Source: Bombus terrestris (Eukaryota > Arthropoda > Insecta > Hymenoptera > Apidae). From it: a stretch of DNA of 64,000 bases. Position numbers and translations under genes: made by a program. Shown here piece by piece: positions 44,780-59,529 of the stretch; position 1 is the stretch's first letter; every line of letters begins with the position of its first letter. The notes beneath the pieces were generated by a model. It ran no database searches, was not told the origin of the DNA, and worked only from the letters and a program-made list of their open reading frames with translations. The stretch covers positions 62,001 to 126,000 of the forward strand of contig NW_025963625.1 of the NCBI RefSeq assembly GCF_910591885.1. Direction: 5' to 3'.

Positions 44780-47700
44780 ACATCGTTTGACAACGTGGGA
44801 CAACGTGGGACAACGTGGGACAACGTGGGACACCGTTGGACAACGTGGGACACCGTTGGACATCGTTGGACACCGTGGGACAACGTGGGACAACGTGGGA
44901 AAACGTGGGACAACGTGGGACAACGTGGGACAACGTGGGACAACGTGGGACAACGTGGGACAACGTGGGACAACGTGGGACAACGTGGGACAACGTGGGA
45001 CAACGTGGGACAACGTGGGACAACGTGGGACAACGTGGGACAACGTGGGACAACGTGGGACAACGTGGGACAACGTTGGACACCGTGGGACACCGTTGGA
45101 CACCGTTGGACATCGTTGGACACCGTGGGACAACGTGGGACAACGTGGGAAAACGTGGGAAACCATGGAACAACGTGGGACAACGTGGGACACCGTTGGA
45201 CATCGTTGGACAACGTGGGACAACGTGGGACAACGTGGGACAACGTGGGACACCGTGGGACAACGTGGGACACCGTTGGACATCGTTGGACACCGTGGGA
45301 CAACGTGGGACAACGTGGGAAAACGTGGGACAACGTGGGACAACGTGGGACAACGTGGGACAACGTGGGACAACGTGGGACAACGTGGGACAACGTGGGA
45401 CAACGTGGGACAACGTGGGACAACGTGGGACAACGTGGGACAACGTGGGACAACGTGGGACAACGTGGGACAACGTGGGACAACGTGGGACAACGTGGGA
45501 CAACGTGGGACACCGTGGGACACCGTTGGACACCGTTGGACATCGTTGGACACCGTGGGACAACGCGGGACAACGTGGGAAAACGTGGGACAACGTGGGA
45601 CAACGTGGGACAACGTGGGACAACGTGGGACAACGTGGGACATCGTTTGACAACGTGGGACAACGTGGGACAACGTGGGACAACGTGGGACATCGTTGGA
45701 CACCGTTGGACACCGTTGGACACCGTTGGACATCGTTGGACACCGTTGGACAACGTGGGACACCGTTGGACATCGTTGGACACCGTGGGACAACGTGGGA
45801 CAACGTGGGAAAACGTGGGACAACGTGGGACAACGTGGGACAACGTGGGACAACGTGGGACAACGTGGGACAACGTGGGACAACGTGGGACAACGTGGGA
45901 CAACGTGGGACAACGTGGGACAACGTGGGACAACGTGGGACAACGTGGGACAACGTGGGACAACGTGGGACAACGTTGGACACCGTGGGACACCGTTGGA
46001 CACCGTTGGACATCGTTGGACACCGTGGGACAACGCGGGACAACGTGGGAAAACGTGGGACAACGTGGGACAACGTGGGACAACGTGGGACAACGTGGGA
46101 CAACGTGGGACATCGTTTGACAACGTGGGACAACGTGGGACAACGTGGGACAACGTGGGACACCGTTGGACAACGTGGGACACCGTTGGACATCGTTGGA
46201 CACCGTGGGACAACGTGGGACAACGTGGGAAAACGTGGGACAACGTGGGACAACGTGGGACAACGTGGGACAACGTGGGACAACGTGGGACAACGTGGGA
46301 CAACGTGGGACAACGTGGGACAACGTGGGACAACGTGGGACAACGTGGGACAACGTGGGACAACGTGGGACAACGTGGGACAACGTGGGACAACGTGGGA
46401 CAACGTGGGACAACGTTGGACACCGTGGGACACCGTTGGACACCGTTGGACATCGTTGGACACCGTGGGACAACGTGGGACAACGTGGGAAAACGTGGGA
46501 AACCATGGAACAACGTGGGACAACGTGGGACACCGTTGGACATCGTTGGACAACGTGGGACAACGTGGGACAACGTGGGACAACGTGGGACAACGTGGGA
46601 CAACGTGGGACAACGTGGGACACCGTTGGACACCGTGGGACACCGTTGGACACCGTTGGACATCGTTGGACACCGTGGGACAACGTGGGACAACGTGGGA
46701 CAACGTGGGACAACGTGGGACAACGTGGGACAACGTGGGACAACGTGGGACAACGTGGGACAACGTGGGACAACGTGGGACATCGTGGGACAACGTGGGA
46801 CAACGTGGGACAACGTGGGACAACGTGGGACACCGTTGGACAACGTGGGACACCGTTGGACATCGTTGGACACCGTGGGACAACGTGGGACAACGTGGGA
46901 CAACGTGGGAAACCATGGAACAACGTGGGACAACGTGGGACACCGTTGGACATCGTTGGACATCGTTGGACACCGTGGGACAACGTGGGACAACGTGGGA
47001 AAACGTGGGACAACGTGGGACATCGTTGGACATCGCTGGACACCGTTGGACATCGTTGGACACCGTGGGACATCGTTGGACATCGTGGGACACCGTTGGA
47101 CATCGTTGGACATCGTTGGACACCGTTGGACATCGTTGGACACCGTTGGACATCGTTGGACATCGTTGGACATCGTGGGACACCGTTGGACATCGGTGGA
47201 CATCGTTGGACACCGTTGGACATCGTTGGACATCGTTGGACATCGTTGGACACCGTTGGACACCGTTGGACACCGTTGGACATCGTTGGACACCGTGGGA
47301 CAACGTGGGACAACGTGGGACAACGTGGGACAACGTGGGACAACGTGGGACAACGTGGGACATCGTGGGACAACGTGGGACAACGTGGGACAACGTGGGA
47401 CACCGTTGGACACCGTTGGAAACCGTTGGACACCGTTGGACATCGTTGGACACCGTGGGACAACGTGGGACAACGTGGGACAACGTGGGAAACCATGGAA
47501 CAACGTGGGACAACGTGGGACACCGTTGGACATCGTTGGACAACGTGGGACAACGTGGGACAACGTGGGACAACGTGGGACAACGTGGGACAACGTGGGA
47601 CAACGTGGGACACCGTTGGACACCGTGGGACACCGTTGGACACCGTTGGACATCGTTGGACACCGTGGGACAACGTGGGACAACGTGGGACAACGTGGGA

Positions 47701-50099
47701 CATCGTGGGACAACGTGGGACAACGTGGGACAACGTGGGACAACGTGGGACAACGTGGGACACCGTTGGACACCGTTGGACACCGTTGGACACCGTTGGA
47801 CATCGTTGGACACCGTGGGACAACGTGGGACAACGTGGGACAACGTGGGAAACCATGGAACAACGTGGGACAACGTGGGACACCGTTGGACATCGTTGGA
47901 CATCGTTGGACACCGTGGGACAACGTGGGACAACGTGGGAAAACGTGGGACAACGTGGGACACCGTTGGACATCGCTGGACACCGTTGGACATCGTTGGA
48001 CACCGTGGGACAACGTGGGACAACGTGGGACAACGTGGGACAACGTGGGACAACGTGGGACAACGTGGGACAACGTGGGACAACGTGGGAAAACGTGGGA
48101 CAACGTGGGACACCGTTGGACATCGCTGGACACCGTTGGACATCGTTGGACACCGTGGGACAACGTGGGACAACGTGGGACAACGTGGGACAACGTGGGA
48201 CAACGTGGGACAACGTGGGACATCGTGGGACACTGTGGGACAACGTGGGACAACGTGGGACAACGTGGGACAACGTGGGACAACGTGGGACAACGTGGGA
48301 CATCGTGGGACAACGTGGGACAACGTGGGACAACGTGGGACAACGTGGGACAACGTGGGACACCGTTGGGCACCGTGGGACACCGTTGGACACCGTTGGA
48401 CATCGTTGGACACCGTGGGACAACGTGGGACAACGTGGGACAACGTGGGACAACGTGGGACATCGTGGGACAACGTGGGACAACGTGGGACAACGTGGGA
48501 CAACGTGGGACATCGTGGGACAACGTGGGACAACGTGGGACAACGTGGGACATCGTGGGACAACGTGGGACAACGTGGGACAACGTGGGACAACGTGGGA
48601 CACCGTTGGACACCGTTGGACACCGTTGGACACCGTTGGACATCGTTGGACACCGTGGGACAACGTGGGACAACGTGGGACAACGTGGGACAACGTGGGA
48701 CAACGTGGGACAACGTGGGACATCGTGGGACAACGTGGGACAACGTGGGACAACGTGGGACAACGTGGGACATCGTGGGACAACGTGGGACAACGTGGGA
48801 CAACGTGGGACAACGTGGGACACCGTTGGACACCGTGGGACACCGTTGGACACCGTTGGACATCGTTGGACACCGTGGGACAACGTGGGACAACGTGGGA
48901 CAACGTGGGACAACGTGGGACAACGTGGGACAACGTGGGACAACGTGGGACAACGTGGGACAACGTGGGACAACGTGGGACAACGTGGGACAACGTGGGA
49001 CAACGTGGGACAACGTGGGACAACGTGGGACAACGTGGGACAACGTGGGACAACGTGGGACAACGTGGGAAAACGTGGGACAACGTGGGACACCGTTGGA
49101 CATCGCTGGACACCGTTGGACATCGTTGGACACCGTGGGACAACGTGGGACAACGTGGGACATCGTGGGACAACGTGGGACAACGTGGGACAACGTGGGA
49201 CATCGTGGGACACCGTGGGACAACGTGGGACAACGTGGGACAACGTGGGACAACGTCGGACAACGTGGGACAACGTGGGACAACGTGGGACAACGTGGGA
49301 CAACGTGGGACAACGTGGGACAACGTGGGGCAACGTGGGACACCGTTGGACACCGTGGGACACCGTTGGACACCGTTGGACATCGTTGGACACCGTGGGA
49401 CAACGTGGGACAACGTGGGACAACGTGGGACAACGTGGGACATCGTAGGACAACGTGGGACAACGTGGGACAACGTGGGACAACGTGGGACAACGTGGGA
49501 CAACGTGCGACAACGTGGGACAACGTGGGACATCGTGGGACAACGTGGGACAACGTGGGACAACGTGGGACAACGTGGGACACCGTTGGACACCGTTGGA
49601 CACCGTTGGACACCGTTGGACATCGTTGGACACCGTGGGACAACGTGGGACAACGTGGGACAACGTGGGAAACCATGGAACAACGTGGGACAACGTGGGA
49701 CACCGTTGGACATCGTTGGACATCGTTGGACACCGTGGGACAACGTGGGACAACGTGGGACAACGTGGGACAACGTGGGACAACGTGGGACAACGTGGGA
49801 CATCGTGGGACACCGTTGGACACCGTGGGACAACGTGGGACAACGTGGGACAACGTGGGACAACGTGGGACAACGTGGGACAACGTGGGACAACGTGGGA
49901 CAACGTGGGACAACGTGGGACAACGTGGGACATCGTGCGACAACGTGGGACAACGTGGGACAACGTGGGACAACGTGGCACAACGTGGGACAACGTGGGA
50001 CAACGTGGGACAACGTGGGACAACGTGGGACAACGTGGGACAACGTGGGACAACGTGGCACAACGTGGGACAACGTGGGACACCGTTGGACATCGTTGG
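44780..50099 (+). repeat. Large duplication, copy 2
   Basis: The counterpart of 34,570-41,029, about 1.15 kb shorter because the internal 1,150-bp segment is present once. Private changes include gcaccgtggg at 48,370 and AG units at 49,281 and 49,291 where copy 1 has CG and acagcgtggg. The marker acactgtggg at 48,230 is shared with 38,030. Confidence 0.87.
47020..47289 (+). repeat. CT/TT island within the large duplication, copy 2
   Basis: The same unit order as 36,820-37,089, including acatcggtgg at 47,190. I saw no difference between the two islands. Confidence 0.82.
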
Positions 50100-50689
50100 A
50101 CAACGTGGGACACCGTTGGACATCGTTGGACACCGTGGGACAACGTGGGACAACGTGGGACAACGTGGGACACCGTTGGACACCGTTGGACACCGTTGGA
50201 CACCGTTGGACACCGTTGGACATCGTTGGACACCGTGGGACAACGTGGGACAACGTGGGACAACGTGGGAAACCATGGAACAACGTGGGACAACGTGGGA
50301 CACCGTTGGACATCGTTGGACAACGTGGGACAACGTGGGACAACGTGGGACAACGTGGGACAACGTGGGACAACGTGGGACAACGTGGGACACCGTTGGA
50401 CACCGTGGGACACCGTTGGACACCGTTGGACATCGTTGGACACCGTGGGACAACGTGGGACAACGTGGGACAACGTGGGACAACGTGGGACAACGTGGGA
50501 CAACGTGGGACAACGTGGGACAACGTGGGACAACGTGGGACAACGTGGGACAACGTGGGACATCGTGGGACAACGTGGGACAACGTGGGACAACGTGGGA
50601 CAACGTGGGACAACGTGGGACAACGTGGGACAACGTGGGACAACGTGGGACAACGTGGGAAAACGTGGGACAACGTGGGACAACGTGGG

Positions 50690-51409
50690 ACGACGTGGGA
50701 CCACGTGGGACAACGTGGGACAACGTGGGACAACGTGGGACAACGTGGGACAACGTGGGACATCGTGGGACAACGTGGGACAACGTGGGACAACGTGGGA
50801 CAACGTGGGACACCGTTGGACAACGTGGGACACCGTTGGACATCGTTGGACACCGTGGGACAACGTGGGACAACGTGGGACCACGTGGGACAAGGTGGGA
50901 CAACGTGGGACAACGTGGGACAACGTGGGACAACGTGGGACAACGTGGGACAACGTGGGACACCGTTGGACACCGTTGGACATCGTTGGACATCGTTGGA
51001 CATCGTGGGACACCGTTGGACATCGTTGGACATCGTTGGACACCGTTGGACATCGTTGGACACCGTTGGACATCGTTGGACATCGTTGGACATCGTGGGA
51101 CACTGTTGGACATCGTTGGACATCGTTGGACACCGTTGGACATCGTTGGACATCGTTGGACATCGTTGGACACCGTTGGACACCGTTGGACACCTTTGGA
51201 CATCGTTGGACACCGTGGGACAACGTGGGACAACGTGGGACAACGTGGGACAACGTGGGACAACGTGGGACAACGTGGGACATCGTGGGACAACGTGGGA
51301 CAACGTGGGACAACGTGGGACACCGTTGGACACCGTTGGACACCGTTGGACACCGTTGTACATCGTTGGACACCGTGGGACAACGTGGGACAACGTGGGA
51401 CAACGTGGG
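50690..51409 (+). repeat. Island-bearing block of segment IV, copy 1
   Basis: The block opens with acgacgtggg then accacgtggg (50,690 and 50,700), has a second accacgtggg at 50,880, a CT/TT island at 50,960-51,220 and the unit acacctttgg at 51,190, and leads to a CCATGG unit at 51,410. Private changes are acaaggtggg at 50,890 and acactgttgg at 51,100. Confidence 0.85.
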
Positions 51410-52059
51410 AAACCATGGAACAACGTGGGACAACGTGGGACACCGTTGGACATCGTTGGACAACGTGGGACAACGTGGGACAACGTGGGACAACGTGGGA
51501 CAACGTGGGACAACGTGGGACAACGTGGGACAACGTGGGACACCGTTGGACACCGTGGGACACCGTTGGACACCGTTGGACATCGTTGGACACCGTGGGA
51601 CAACGGGGGACAACGTGGGACAACGTGGGACAACGTGGGACAACGTGGGACATCGTGGGACAACGTGGGACAACGTGGGACAACGTGGGACATCGTGGGA
51701 CACCGTGGGACAACGTGGGACAACGTGGGACAACGTGGGACAACGTCGGACAACGTGGGACAACGTGGGACATCGTGGGACAACGTGGGACAACGTGGGA
51801 CAACGTGGGACAACGTGGGACAACGTGGGACACCGTTGGACACCGTGGGACACCGTTGGACACCGTTGGACATCGTTGGACACCGTGGGACAACGTGGGA
51901 CAACGTGGGACAACGTGGGACAACGTGGGACATCGTGGGACAACGTGGGACAACGTGGGACAACGTGGGACAACGTGGGACATCGTGGGACAACGTGGGA
52001 CAACGTGGGACAACGTGGGACATCGTGGGACAACGTGGGACAACGTGGGACAACGTGGG

Positions 52060-52709
52060 ACGACGTGGGACCACGTGGGACAACGTGGGACAACGTGGGA
52101 CAACGTGGGACAACGTGGGACAACGTGGGACATCGTGGGACAACGTGGGACAACGTGGGACAACGTGGGACAACGTGGGACACCGTTGGACAACGTGGGA
52201 CACCGTTGGACATCGTTGGACACCGTGGGACAACGTGGGACAACGTGGGACCACGTGGGACAACGTGGGACAACGTGGGACAACGTGGGACAACGTGGGA
52301 CAACGTGGGACAACGTGGGACAACGTGGGACACCGTTGGACACCGTTGGACATCGTTGGACATCGTTGGACATCGTGGGACACCGTTGGACATCGTTGGA
52401 CATCGTTGGACACCGTTGGACATCGTTGGACACCGTTGGACATCGTTGGACATCGTTGGACATCGTTGGACACCGTTGGACACCGTTGGACACCTTTGGA
52501 CATCGTTGGACACCGTGGGACAACGTGGGACAACGTGGGACAACGTGGGACAACGTGGGACAACGTGGGACAACGTGGGACATCGTGGGACAACGTGGGA
52601 CAACGTGGGACAACGTGGGACACCGTTGGACACCGTTGGACACCGTTGGACACCGTTGGACATCGTTGGACACCGTGGGACAACGTGGGACAACGTGGGA
52701 CAACGTGGG
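52060..52709 (+). repeat. Island-bearing block of segment IV, copy 2 (70 bp shorter)
   Basis: This matches copy 1 at an offset of 1,370 bp from acgacgtggg (52,060) to the start of the island (52,330). At acacctttgg (52,490) the offset is 1,300 bp, so seven whole units are missing inside the island. Confidence 0.85.
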
Positions 52710-55700
52710 AAACCATGGAACAACGTGGGACAACGTGGGACACCGTTGGACATCGTTGGACAACGTGGGACAACGTGGGACAACGTGGGACAACGTGGGA
52801 CAACGTGGGACAACGTGGGACACCGTTGGACACCGTGGGACACCGTTGGACACCGTTGGACATCGTTGGACACCGTGGGACAACGGGGGACAACGTGGGA
52901 CAACGTGGGACAACGTGGGACAACGTGGGACAACGTGGGACAACGTGGGACAACGTGGGACAACGTGGGACAACGTGGGACAACGTGGGACATCGTGGGA
53001 CAACGTGGGACAACGTGGGACAACGTGGGACAACGTGGGACACCGTTGGACAACGTGGGACACCGTTGGACATCGTTGGACACCGTGGGACAACGTGGGA
53101 CAACGTGGGACCACGTGGGACAACGTGGGACAACGTGGGACAACGTGGGACACCGTTGGACACCGTGGGACAACGTGGGACAACGTGGGACATCGTGGGA
53201 CAACGTGGGACAACGTGGGACAACGTGGGACAACGTGGGACACCGTTGGACACCGTTGGACACCGTTGGACACCGTTGGACATCGTTGGACACCGTGGGA
53301 CAACGTGGGACAACGTGGGACAACGTGGGAAACCATGGAACAACGTGGGACAACGTGGGACACCGTTGGACATCGTTGGACATCGTTGGACACCGTGGGA
53401 CAACGTGGGACAACGTGGGAAAACGTGGGACAACGTGGGACACCGTTGGACATCGCTGGACACCGTTGGACATCGTTGGACACCGTGGGACAACGTGGGA
53501 CAACGTGGGACAACGTGGGACAACGTGGGACAACGTGGGACAACGTGGGACAACGTGGGACAACGTGGGACAACGTGGGAAAACGTGGGACAACGTGGGA
53601 CACCGTTGGACATCGCTGGACACCGTTGGACGTCGTTGGACACCGTGGGACAACGTGGGACAACGTGGGACATCGTGGGACAACGTGGGACAACGTGGGA
53701 CAACGTGGGACATCGTGGGACACCGTGGGACAACGTGGGACAACGTGGGACAACGTGGGACAACGTCGGACAACGTGGGACAACGTGGGACATCGTGGGA
53801 CAACGTGGGACAACGTGGGACAACGTGGGACAACGTGGGACAACGTGGGACACCGTTGGACACCGTGGGACACCGTTGGACACCGTTGGACATCGTTGGA
53901 CACCGTGGGACAACGTGGGACAACGTGGGACAACGTGGGACAACGTGGGACATCGTGGGACAACGTGGGACAACGTGGGACAACGTGGGACAACGTGGGA
54001 CAACGTGGGACAACGTGGGACAACGTGGGACAACGTGGGGCAACGTGGGACAACGTGGGACAACGTGGGACAACGTGGGACAACGTGGGACAACGTGGGA
54101 AAACGTGGGACAACGTGGGACACCGTTGGACACCGTGGGACAACGTGGGACAACGTGGGACAACGTGGGACAACGTGGGACATCGTGGGACAACGTGGGA
54201 CAACGTGGGACAACGTGGGACAACGTGGGACAACGTGGGACAACGTGGGACAACGTGGGACAACGTGGGACAACGTGGGACAACGTGGGACAACGTGGGA
54301 CAACGTGGGACAACGTGGGACAACGTGGGACAACGTGGGAAAACGAGGGACAACGTGGGACACCGTTGGACATCGCTGGACACCGTTGGACATCGTTGGA
54401 CACCGTGGGACAACGTGGGACAACGTGGGACATCGTGGGACAACGTGGGACAACGTGGGACATCGTGGGACAACGTGGGACAACGTGGGACAACGTGGGA
54501 CACCGTTGGACATCGCTGGACACCGTTGGACATCGTTGGACACCGTGGGACAACGTGGGACAACGTGGGACAACGTGGGAAACCATGGAACAACGTGGGA
54601 CAACGTGGGACACCGTTGGACATCGTTGGACATCGTTGGACACCGTGGGACAACGTGGGACAACGTGGGAAAACGTGGGACAACGTGGGACACCGTTGGA
54701 CATCGCTGGACACCGTTGGACATCGTTGGACACCGTGGGACAACGTGGGACAACGTGGGACAACGTGGGACAACGTGGGACAACGTGGGACAACGTGGGA
54801 CAACGTGGGACAACGTGGGAAAACGTGGGACAACGTGGGACACCGTTGGACATCGCTGGACACCGTTGGACATCGTTGGACACCGTGGGACAACGTGGGA
54901 CAACGTGGGACATCGTGGGACAACGTGGGACAACGTGGGACAACGTGGGACAACGTGGGACACCGTGGGACAACGTGGGACAACGTGGGACAACGTGGGA
55001 CAACGTCGGACAACGTGGGACAACGTCGGACAACGTGGGACAACGTGGGACATCGTGGGACAACGTGGGACAACGTGGGACAACGTGGGACAACGTGGGA
55101 CAACGTGGGACACCGTTGGACACCGTGGGACACCGTTGGACACCGTTGGACATCGTTGGACACCGTGGGACACCGTTGGACACCGTTGGACACCGTTGGA
55201 CACCGTTGGACATCGTTGGACACCGTGGGACAACGTGGGACAACGTGGGACAACGTGGGAAACCATGGAACAACGTGGGACAACGTGGGACACCGTTGGA
55301 CATCGTTGGACATCGTTGGACACCGTGGGACAACGTGGGACAACGTGGGACAACGTGGGACAACGTGGGACAACGTGGGACATCGTGGGACACCGTTGGA
55401 CACCGTGGGACAACGTGGGACAACGTGGGACAACGTGGGACAACGTGGGACAACGTGGGACAACGTGGGACAACGTGGGACAACGTGGGACACCGTTGGA
55501 CACCGTTGGACACCGTTGGACACCGTTGGACACCGTTGGACATCGTTGGACACCGTGGGACAACGTGGGACAACGTGGGACAACGTGGGAAACCATGGAA
55601 CAACGTGGGACAACGTGGGACACCGTTGGACATCGTTGGACAACGTGGGACAACGTGGGACAACGTGGGACAACGTGGGACAACGTGGGACAACGTGGGA

Positions 55701-55829
55701 CACCGTTGGACACCGTGGGACACCGTTGGACACCGTTGGACATCGTTGGACACCGTGGGACAACGTGGGACAACGTGGGACAACGTGGGACATCGTGGGA
55801 CAACGTGGGACAACGTGGGACAACGTGGG

Positions 55830-56459
55830 ACGACGTGGGACCACGTGGGACAACGTGGGACAACGTGGGACAACGTGGGACAACGTGGGACCACGTGGGA
55901 CATCGTGGGACAACGTGGGACAACGTGGGACAACGTGGGACAACGTGGGACACCGTTGGACAACGTGGGACACCGTTGGACATCGTTGGACACCGTGGGA
56001 CAACGTGGGACAACGTGGGACCACGTGGGACAACGTGGGACAACGTGGGACAACGTGGGACAACGTGGGACAACGTGGGACAACGTGGGACAACGTGGGA
56101 CACCGTTGGACACCGTTGGACATCGTTGGACATCGTTGGACATCGTGGGACACCGTTGGACATCTTTGGACATCGTTGGACACCGTTGGACATCGTTGGA
56201 CACCGTTGGACATCGTTGGACAACGTTGGACATCGTGGGACACCGTTGGACATCGTTGGACATCGTTGGACACCGTTGGACATCGTTGGACATCGTTGGA
56301 CATCGTTGGACACCGTTGGACACCGTTGGACACCTTTGGACATCGTTGGACACCGTGGGACAACGTGGGACAACGTGGGACAACGTGGGACAACGTGGGA
56401 CAACGTGGGACAACGTGGGACATCGTGGGACAACGTGGGACAACGTGGGACAACGTGGG
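55830..56459 (+). repeat. Island-bearing block of segment IV, copy 3 (90 bp shorter at its end)
   Basis: This matches copy 1 at 5,140 bp from acgacgtggg (55,830) through acacctttgg (56,330) to a TG unit at 56,420. The following CCATGG unit (56,460) is at 5,050 bp, so nine units are missing before it. Private changes include accacgtggg at 55,890, acatctttgg at 56,160 and acaacgttgg at 56,220. Confidence 0.85.
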
Positions 56460-57159
56460 AAACCATGGAACAACGTGGGACAACGTGGGACACCGTTGGA
56501 CATCGTTGGACAACGTGGGACAACGTGGGACAACGTGGGACAACGTGGGAAACCATGGAACAACGTGGGACAACGTGGGACACCGTTGGACATCGTTGGA
56601 CAACGTGGGACAACGTGGGACAACGTGGGACAACGTGGGACAACGTGGGACAACGTGGGACAACGTGGGACACCGTTGGACACCGTGGGACACCGTTGGA
56701 CACCGTTGGACATCGTTGGACACCGTGGGACAACGGGGGACAACGTGGGACAACGTGGGACAACGTGGGACAACGTGGGACAACGTGGGACAACGTGGGA
56801 CAACGTGGGACAACGTGGGACAACGTGGGACAACGTGGGACATCGTGGGACAACGTGGGACAACGTGGGACAACGTGGGACAACGTGGGACACCGTTGGA
56901 CAACGTGGGACACCGTTGGACATCGTTGGACACCGTGGGACAACGTGGGACAACGTGGGACCACGTGGGACAACGTGGGACAACGTGGGACAACGTGGGA
57001 CACCGTTGGACACCGTGGGACAACGTGGGACAACGTGGGACAACGTGGGACAACGTGGGACAACGTGGGACAACGTGGGGCAACGTGGGACAACGTGGGA
57101 CAACGTGGGAAAACGTGGGACAACGTGGGACACCGTTGGACACCGTGGGACACCGTGGG

Positions 57160-58310
57160 ACAACGTGGGACAACGTGGGACAACGTGGGACAACGTGGGA
57201 CATCGTGGGACAACGTGGGACAACGTGGGACAACGTGGGACAACGTGTGACAACGTGGGACAACGTGGGACAACGTGGGACAACGTGGGACAACGTGGGA
57301 CAACGTGGGACAACGTGGGACAACGTGGGACAACGTGGGACAACGTGGGGCAACGTGGGACAACGTGGGACAACGTGGGAAAACGTGGGACAACGTGGGA
57401 CACCGTTGGACATCGCTGGACACCGTTGGACATCGTTGGACACCGTGGGACAACGTGGGACAACGTGGGACATCGTGGGACAACGTGGGACAACGTGGGA
57501 CATCGTGGGACAACGTGGGACAACGTGGGACAACGTGGGACAACGTGGGACACCGTTGGACATCGCTGGACACCGTTGGACATCGTTGGACACCGTGGGA
57601 CAACGTGGGACAACGTGGGACATCGTGGGACAACGTGGGACAACGTGGGACATCGTGGGACAACGTGGGACAACGTGGGACAACGTGGGACAACGTGGGA
57701 CAACGTGGGACACCGTTGGACACCGTTGGACACCGTTGGACACCGTTGGACATCGTTGGACACCGTGGGACAACGTGGGACAACGTGGGACAACGTGGGA
57801 AACCATGGAACAACGTGGGACAACGTGGGACACCGTTGGACATCGTTGGACATCGTTGGACAACGTGGGACAACGTGGGACAACGTGGGACAACGTGGGA
57901 CAACGTGGGACAACGTCGGACAACGTGGGACAACGTGGGACATCGTGGGACAACGTGGGACAACGTGGGACAACGTGGGACAACGTGGGACAACGTGGGA
58001 CAACGTTGGACACCGTGGGACACCGTTGGACACCGTTGGACATCGTTGGACACCGTGGGACAACGTGGGACAACGTGGGACAACGTGGGACAACGTGGGA
58101 CATCGTGGGACAACGTGGGACAACGTGGGACAACGTGGGACAACGTGTGACAACGTGGGACAACGTGGGACAACGTGGGACAACGTGGGACAACGTGGGA
58201 CAACGTGGGACAACGTGGGACAACGTGGGACAACGTGGGACAACGTGGGGCAACGTGGGACAACGTGGGACAACGTGGGAAAACGTGGGACAACGTGGGA
58301 CACCGTTGGA
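57160..58310 (+). repeat. 900-bp spaced duplication
   Basis: A 250-bp stretch at 57,160-57,410 recurs at 58,060-58,310. Both copies carry acaacgtgtg (57,240 and 58,140), the unit following the acaacgtggg at 57,340 with a changed first base, and aaaacgtggg. Left and right of this the two copies diverge in unit order. Confidence 0.8.
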
Positions 58311-59249
58311 CACCGTGGGACAACGTGGGACAACGTGGGACAACGTGGGACAACGTGGGACATCGTGGGACAACGTGGGACAACGTGGGACAACGTGGGA
58401 CAACGTGGGACAACGTGGGACAACGTGGGACACCGTTGGACACCGTTGGACACCGTTGGACACCGTTGGACATCGTTGGACACCGTGGGACAACGTGGGA
58501 CAACGTGGGACAACGTGGGAAACCATGGAACAACGTGGGACAACGTGGGACACCGTTGGACATCGTTGGACATCGTTGGACACCGTGGGACAACGTGGGA
58601 CAACGTGGGACAACGTGGGACAACGTGGGACAACGTGGGACATCGTTGGACACCGTTGGACACCGTGGGACAACGTGGGACAACGTGGGACAACGTGGGA
58701 CAACGTGGGACAACGTGGGACAACGTGGGACAACGTGGGACAACGTGGGACAACGTGGGACACCGTTGGACACCGTTGGACACCGTTGGACACCGTTGGA
58801 CACCGTTGGACATCGTTGGACACCGTGGGACAACGTGGGACAACGTGGGACAACGTGGGAAACCATGGAACAACGTGGGACAACGTGGGACACCGTTGGA
58901 CATCGTTGGACAACGTGGGACAACGTGGGACAACGTGGGACAACGTGGGACAACGTGGGACAACGTGGGACAACGTGGGACACCGTGGGACACCGTGGGA
59001 CACCGTTGGACACCGTTGGACATCGTTGGACACCGTGGGACAACGTGGGACAACGTGGGACAACGTGGGACAACGTGGGACAACGTGGGACAACGTGGGA
59101 CAACGTGGGACAACGTGGGACAACGTGGGACAACGTGGGACAACGTGGGACATCGTGGGACAACGTGGGACAACGTGGGACAACGTGGGACAACGTGGGA
59201 CACCGTTGGACAACGTGGGACACCGTTGGACATCGTTGGACACCGTGGG

Positions 59250-59439
59250 ACAACGTGGGACAACGTGGGACAACGTGGGACAACGTGGGACAACGTGGGA
59301 CAACGTGGGACAACGTGGGACAACGTGGGACAACGTGGGACAACGTGGGACAACGTGGGACAACGTGGGACAACGTGGGACAACGTGGGACAACGTGGGA
59401 CAACGTGGGACAACGTGGGACAACGTGGGACAACGTGGG
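59250..59439 (+). repeat. Perfect run of 19 AG units
   Basis: Nineteen identical units in a row, 190 bp, among the longest uninterrupted runs of the main decamer that I found. Runs of the same length occur at 48,880-49,069, 60,250-60,439 and 63,360-63,549; no run I read was clearly longer. Confidence 0.75.
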
Positions 59440-59529
59440 ACACCGTTGGACACCGTGGGACACCGTTGGACACCGTTGGACATCGTTGGACTCCGTGGGA
59501 CAACGTGGGACAACGTGGGACAACGTGGG

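Larger units (their letters stand above)
32981..50100 (+). repeat. Array segment III (TTTG-marked, multi-kilobase duplications)
   Basis: CCATGG units reappear at 32,990. The segment is marked by 13 copies of acatcgtttg, found nowhere else in the window: five between 33,600 and 35,910 and eight between 42,130 and 46,110. It also carries acaacgcggg near most of them. Two large duplications described separately explain most of its content. Confidence 0.8.
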
